Source: Ziziphus jujuba
Lineage: Eukaryota; Streptophyta; Magnoliopsida; Rosales; Rhamnaceae
NCBI RefSeq assembly: GCF_031755915.1
Contig: NC_083384.1
Location: 19,474,001 to 19,538,000 of the forward strand
Direction of reading: 5' to 3'
Length of the DNA: 64,000 nt
The position numbers were made by a program, and so were the translations under genes. The number at the start of each line of letters is the position of its first letter. The stretch's first letter is position 1. The notes under the pieces are model-generated. The model searched no databases and was not told the origin of the DNA. It saw nothing but the letters and a program-made list of their open reading frames with translations. This document shows, piece after piece, positions 59,549 to 64,000 of this stretch.

Positions 59549-59985
59549 AACTCGATAGAGTCAATTCTTATTGAAAATTATATAGGAACTGAACAACAAA
59601 ATTTCCCAGTGGTGCACCAAATTTTTTTTCCAAAACCGACAAAATTATCAATATCTATTACACACACACACACAAACAGACATATGTATATATATATATA
59701 TAATTTTCCTAAAAAATGCACCAGATCTGCATCACGAGGAGCATACCATAAGTTTATTGTTGACAATAGATTGTATTTTCCAGTGCCCCTTTTGATCCAA
59801 GACTAGCACCCACTGTAGTAGAACTGTATGTATATATATATATATATATATAAGCATTTGTTCAAATTTTTTATATGTATACCAAGTCAATTCTACTTAA
59901 AAATTAAATAGGAACTGAACATATAAATTTCCTAGTAGTGTACAAGTTTTTCTTCCGAAGCCAACAAAATTATCAAAACTTACAT
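59549..59985. repeat. Two ~105-base direct repeats, ~331 bases apart
   Basis: Copies at about 59,549-59,656 and 59,880-59,985 share GTCAATTCT, ATAGGAACTGAACA, AATTTCC and CAACAAAATTATCAA in order. Each copy is followed by a CA/TA dinucleotide tract. Non-coding. Confidence 0.65.
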
Positions 59986-61116
59986 ATATATATATATACA
60001 CATATATATATTATGAGCATTTCTTCAAATTCTTTGTGGGTATAGCATAAATTTCAAGGTTGTTTGGAAGAGCTACCAAACTAAAAGCACCCATATCATG
60101 AAGGATGTTGCTATGGTTCTTTTAGTGACTCTTTTTCTTGTAACATCTCTTTCAAATAAAAAAAAATGACAGAACATGTAGAAAAATTAATGGCTAGGAC
60201 CATGCCTTTTTATCATATATGTATTGCATCCAACAATTTTGGACCATATAGTATAAGGATGTACATCATTCGGAGTACAAAGCACACCGTATCATGGTGG
60301 CCCTGACCCACAGTTGTCTTTTAGCAATTCCTCTCCACCTGAGCTATCCTCCATGCTCTCTCTTTCACTTTCTCAAAGAAATACATAAACAACCCAGAAA
60401 AATATTGTAAAACATGAGATAATATGAATATTGGGTACCAATAACACATGAAAAGTTGCTTGACACTTAAAGGAATATATCAAATAGATAAAAGTAAGAA
60501 GACCAATTAGTGTTTCTTAGAAATCCAGTGAATAACTAAAAGTAAAATTGAATAACAACTCATCACTCAATAAAATTGATCAAAAACATATAAAAAATGA
60601 AGATTTAACCTGGAAGCACAATCTCATAATACCATACTCTAAATTCCTTAATGATTCTTCATTTTTCTTGTGGCCAAATTTCTCCCTAGAACAACTTCAA
60701 GAAATCAAGAACAAGACAACCACAGCTGTTAAAATGTGCATGTCCTAGGTTTTATGTAAATCAAGAAAAAGGAAGTAAAAAGAAGAAAGAGAAAAGAAAC
60801 TAAGTTTGCAACTGGCAAGCCTAACAAGACAATTGTACATGCTAACCCCTTAGTAACGACAAATCATATTGCAAGATAAAAGAAAAACACCTTAGCTTCA
60901 TCCTAAGGCAGTTGATCTTATGGATGACATTCTCAAACCTCTGCTCAAGAGGCCAAGAGTTGAGAGTTTCACATGCCAAATCTATTTACTTAGAATGTGG
61001 TAATTGTCACACTTATAACACTTATTAGAACTTATAAATGCGAAATATAAAAATCCTCCAAAATATCACTAATAAATAATATTAAAAAACAACTCCTTAA
61101 AAAAAAAGGCTCAAAT

Positions 61117-62588
61117 TAATGAGAATCCACCTGCACCCATACAGTCGACTACCTGCTGGGGTGCTGATCCATTACAGATGAAGACCAGACCAATCACTAG
61201 AGCACAAGCCTAGAGATTTAAAGAAAACCTGGCTGGATTCATAGAGTGACTTATCAATTCTCAAAAGGGTTTATCTATATCCGAAGATACAAGAGCCAGT
61301 TTATGCATCCAGGTGATTAAAGCTGATACAGACCCAGGTAGCTGTTTTTAGACTCCGGGCATCAAGGAATGGGTTAAACACTTTTTGAAATCAATTGATA
61401 CTAAGAGTTCATGGGAACAAGTCAAGGCAGAAGCAAAAGCAATTAAAGAAGACATTTACGCATAGGAGGAGTTTTTCGCTGAAATTACTGTTTTTGTTGC
61501 TGACTTTATTGTATTTTGCTGATTTGCCATTTTCTCTTTGTGCCAATCAAGGACAACGTGTGGGAATCATCATTAATCCTATTTGAAATCCTTCATGGCA
61601 CATTGGATCAGATTTTGAGCCTTTACAAGCTGAAAATTGGTCAAAGTTATCTTAGTAGTTAAACTAGTCAACTAGTTTCTTAATTTGATTTTGACTTTTT
61701 GTTTTAGGAAACTAGCTTTTATTTTGGTTTTATTTAATTATTTTGCTGGAAAAATTAACTTAAGAAAACTAATATTTTATTATTTCAATTGTAAATTAAT
61801 TAATTCCTAGCTCAAAATAAATGAATTAATTAATCAAAATTAGATTAGAAAAAGAATGGAATTTTCGGCAACATTAGGAATTTGTCAATGTATGGCCCGT
61901 TTTGTCTTAGTTTTTAGGGTTTTATTTTGTTCATTCAAAGCCTGTTTAAAGGCTTATTTTCAATGGGAAATCAGCTACATATTATTCAGAAAATTATTTA
62001 TGAGATAGAATTTTCTTTGTTCTCTTTGAACACATAAAACATTGAATAGAAATCAAGTAAAAACTAGCTTTTATTTTGGTTTTATTTAATTATTTTGCGG
62101 GAAAAATTAACTTATGAAAGTTAATATTTTATTATTTCAATTATAAATTAATTAATTCCCAAATCAAAACAATGGAATTAATTGATCAAAATTAAATTAG
62201 GAAAGGAATGGAATTTTTGGCCACATTAGGAATGTGTCAATGTATGGCCGGTTTTGTCTTAGTTTTTTGGGTTTTATTTTGTTCATTCAAACCATATTTA
62301 AAGGCTTATTTTCAATCAGAAATTAGCTTACATATTATTCAGAAAATTATTTGTGAGATAGAATTCTCTTTGTTCTCTTTCAACACCTAAAATACTATTA
62401 GAGAGTGAGTGTTTTAGTTTGACTTATCAATAGGATATCCATCACCTATTGTGGCATCTTTAATATACCAAGGTTTCTAGTCACAAGTTGATTAGGGGTT
62501 GAGGTGACCATAATAACTTGAACTTAATTTTTCGATTTCGAGCTAATATAATACAGGTTTAGGTGCAAGTCGACCTAGGTTCGTATCA
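61117..62588 (+). mobile_element. 5' LTR of a third LTR-B Gypsy element, with internal 352-base duplication
   Basis: Starts TAATGAGAATCC (family TGATGAGAATCC) and ends CGTATCA. At 1,472 bases it is about 350 longer than the other LTR-B copies because a segment is duplicated in tandem: AACTAGCTTTTATTTTGG occurs at 61,710 and 62,062 and both copies continue through TTAATTAATTCC and the GGCC.GTTTTGTCTTAG block. The KTRPITRAQA-like tail codon segment is present near 61,180. The element continues beyond the window. Confidence 0.88.
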
Positions 62589-63719
62589 TTTGTTATCAAA
62601 GCCAAGATTTTATTCAGGTTTGATCTATCTTATTGGTTTTATTTTGTTTTGTATTAATCTACAATTTTGGCATTAGGTCAAGATTGTTCTTAGTTCAACA
62701 CGTTCTGCAGTATTAAAAAAAAAAAATTTATTCCTAGTCAAATTAGGTTACCTTGTTTTACTGTATTTTTGCTTCCTAGTTTGTTTGATGTTTTTCATCA
62801 TTGTTCTTGTTAATTTGGTTTAGTGTTGATTTTTCTTTGTTGTTTTAATCTTAATTAGTTGCATTCATATATTCAAGAAAAAAAAAAAGAGTTTTGAAAG
62901 CATGTTGCATTAAAACCTAAAAAATTGTGCAATTTGTTATTATTGGAGTGAGGTCTCGGGTTTGGTGGAATTTTGGTTTTGGTATTGCAATTTTTATTAT
63001 TGATTCTTGCTATAGGAGTTTTTTTTGAGTTCTGTAGTGAATTAAGGAAAAAAAAAGCCGAATAAAAAAAAAAGGGTTGTTTTATTGAAATTTAGGAGTT
63101 CGAATTTTGTTTGAGATGGAAATTTTGAATTGTGAAAATTGCAGTTGCTGGAAATTTAATTTTGCTGCTGGATATTTGAATTTTTAGTGCTAAAATAATT
63201 TCAATTAAAATTGGTAAAGGATTTGATACGAAACATAAATTACAAGAACAATAATCAATTAAATTATAAGAACAATAATCGACAACTATTCCCTATTTTG
63301 TTCGAATTGATTCTTGTTCATTGTTTGAATCTCTTTTCTATATTTTATCCTTGAATTATTGGTTTATTAATATTCTGGTCAGCTTTTTATTCATTTTGAA
63401 AATTTTTCTTGTTGATTTACCTTGTTTTTGCAAGAAAAGCCGAGAACTAGGTTTTATTAATTCACTTAGTATTGCTTGCTTTTTGCTACTGTTTTGTTGA
63501 TAAGTTTAATTAGAACATACTTGTGATCTAGTTGCTATTTTGTATGTGTTTTTATTAGAACTTTTAGAGAATTCTTTGAGGGGAAAAAAGCAAGAGAGTG
63601 TGAGCTTAAAAGAGGGTAAAAGTCAAAAATAGTCTGTAAACATGAATGTTGAGACCTTGTTTGAGTGAAACACGTGAGGGAGTGAATTTGGTGAGGATTT
63701 TTGTATTATTTTTGCTAAC
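62589..63719 (+). other. Primer-binding site and leader of the LTR-B Gypsy element
   Basis: TTTGTTATCAAAGCC directly after the LTR matches the initiator tRNA-Met primer site (TGGTATCAGAGCC) with two changes. The following 1.1 kb is T-rich untranslated leader, co-linear with the reverse complement of 47.4-48.28 kb. Confidence 0.75.
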
Positions 63720-64000
63720 ATGCTAGATCCAAGGATAAGGAGAGGAGATGGATCATTACAAATTAATGAAGAGGAATCCATAGGATTCAAAGGTGATTCC
63801 CGAGCTATGGGAAGTGAAGGTGAGCACACGGATATGATGGCAGTCTTGGATCAATTACAGTGGATGAATGCTCATTTTGATCACCTAGATCAAAATATGG
63901 AAAGGTTAGAAACATCACAAGGTAGGCCAAATAGAAGGTTTGATGTACGTGGTGGTTGAGGTCGAGGTTGAGAAGGCCTAGGGCGACTTAGAGAGGAATT
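63720..64000 (+). pseudogene. Gypsy gag N-terminus (partial, runs off the window)
   Basis: Starts MLDPRIRRGDGSLQINEEES and has a coiled-coil-like segment (LDQLQWMNAHFDHLDQNMER) typical of the start of this family's gag, followed by an Arg/Gly-rich stretch (RPNRRFDVRGG). An in-frame TGA at 63,957-63,959 and further stops indicate decay. Confidence 0.75.

Larger units (their letters stand above)
55338..61116. other. AT-rich spacer with scattered repeats
   Basis: No intact gene recognised. It contains (TC)n(TA)n at 55,978-56,018, several (TA)n tracts (56,651-56,670, 58,131-58,147, 59,830-59,851) and old direct duplications listed separately. Minus-strand exon-like fragments at 60.3-61.0 kb are discussed among the findings. 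Confidence 0.55.

Noticed and set aside
62589..62605. tRNA gene fragment
   Set aside because: The tRNA-Met-like word is the primer-binding site directly after the LTR end; no tRNA body follows.

Overview
The window is nuclear DNA of a dicot-type plant. It is AT-rich, its only intact host gene is a plant-specific AP2/ERF transcription factor at the left edge, and the rest is plant transposable elements (Ty3/Gypsy, Ty1/Copia, LINE, SINE-like, hAT) with AT-rich spacers. Species cannot be read from the sequence. No bacterial, organellar or CRISPR features are present.

Layout. 0.1-1.2 kb: an intronless DREB-type (A-4 like) AP2/ERF gene with a TATA box and a poly(A) signal. 1.2-5.8 kb: spacer with a MITE-like repeat, a SINE-like repeat and a LINE RNase H remnant. 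5.8-29.7 kb: nested retrotransposon sediment. It holds a decayed chromodomain Ty3/Gypsy element on the minus strand (about 8.4-21.3 kb, LTRs about 2.5 kb), further LTRs of that family, three ~1.1-kb solo LTRs of a second Gypsy family (two with perfect and one with near-perfect 5-bp target duplications), and a minus-strand LINE relic carrying a ~1-kb miniature LTR element. 30.6-38.0 kb: a 7.4-kb hAT DNA transposon with terminal inverted repeats, an 8-bp target duplication and a four-exon BED/DUF659/hAT-dimerisation transposase gene disabled by two nonsense codons in exon 3. Its 5' half carries a ~1.7-kb (AAT)-like array with a ~300-bp higher-order period. 42.65-55.34 kb: a Ty1/Copia element with TATAT target duplications, interrupted at 44.2-51.7 kb by an unusual Ty3/Gypsy insertion. 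55.3-61.1 kb: AT-rich spacer with old direct duplications and a SINE-like repeat. 61.1-64.0 kb: 5' LTR, primer site and start of gag of another second-family Gypsy element, running off the window.

Most notable: the 44,210-51,705 insertion has its two LTRs in inverted orientation (minus strand at left, plus strand at right). The LTRs are of two diverged subfamilies, yet both outer ends are U5-type ends and the whole unit is flanked by a perfect ATGCT duplication. The internal head-to-head junction sits at the tRNA primer-binding site of the left half. This suggests one integration of an aberrant chimeric cDNA made when minus-strand synthesis reached the primer site and switched template. It is the best candidate for something new here; I see no intact, non-transposon novel system.

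Coding potential. Every retroelement reading frame is broken by stops and shifts, many at positions where related proteins have Trp, Gln or Arg codons, consistent with C-to-T decay of methylated DNA. Only the AP2/ERF gene looks functional.
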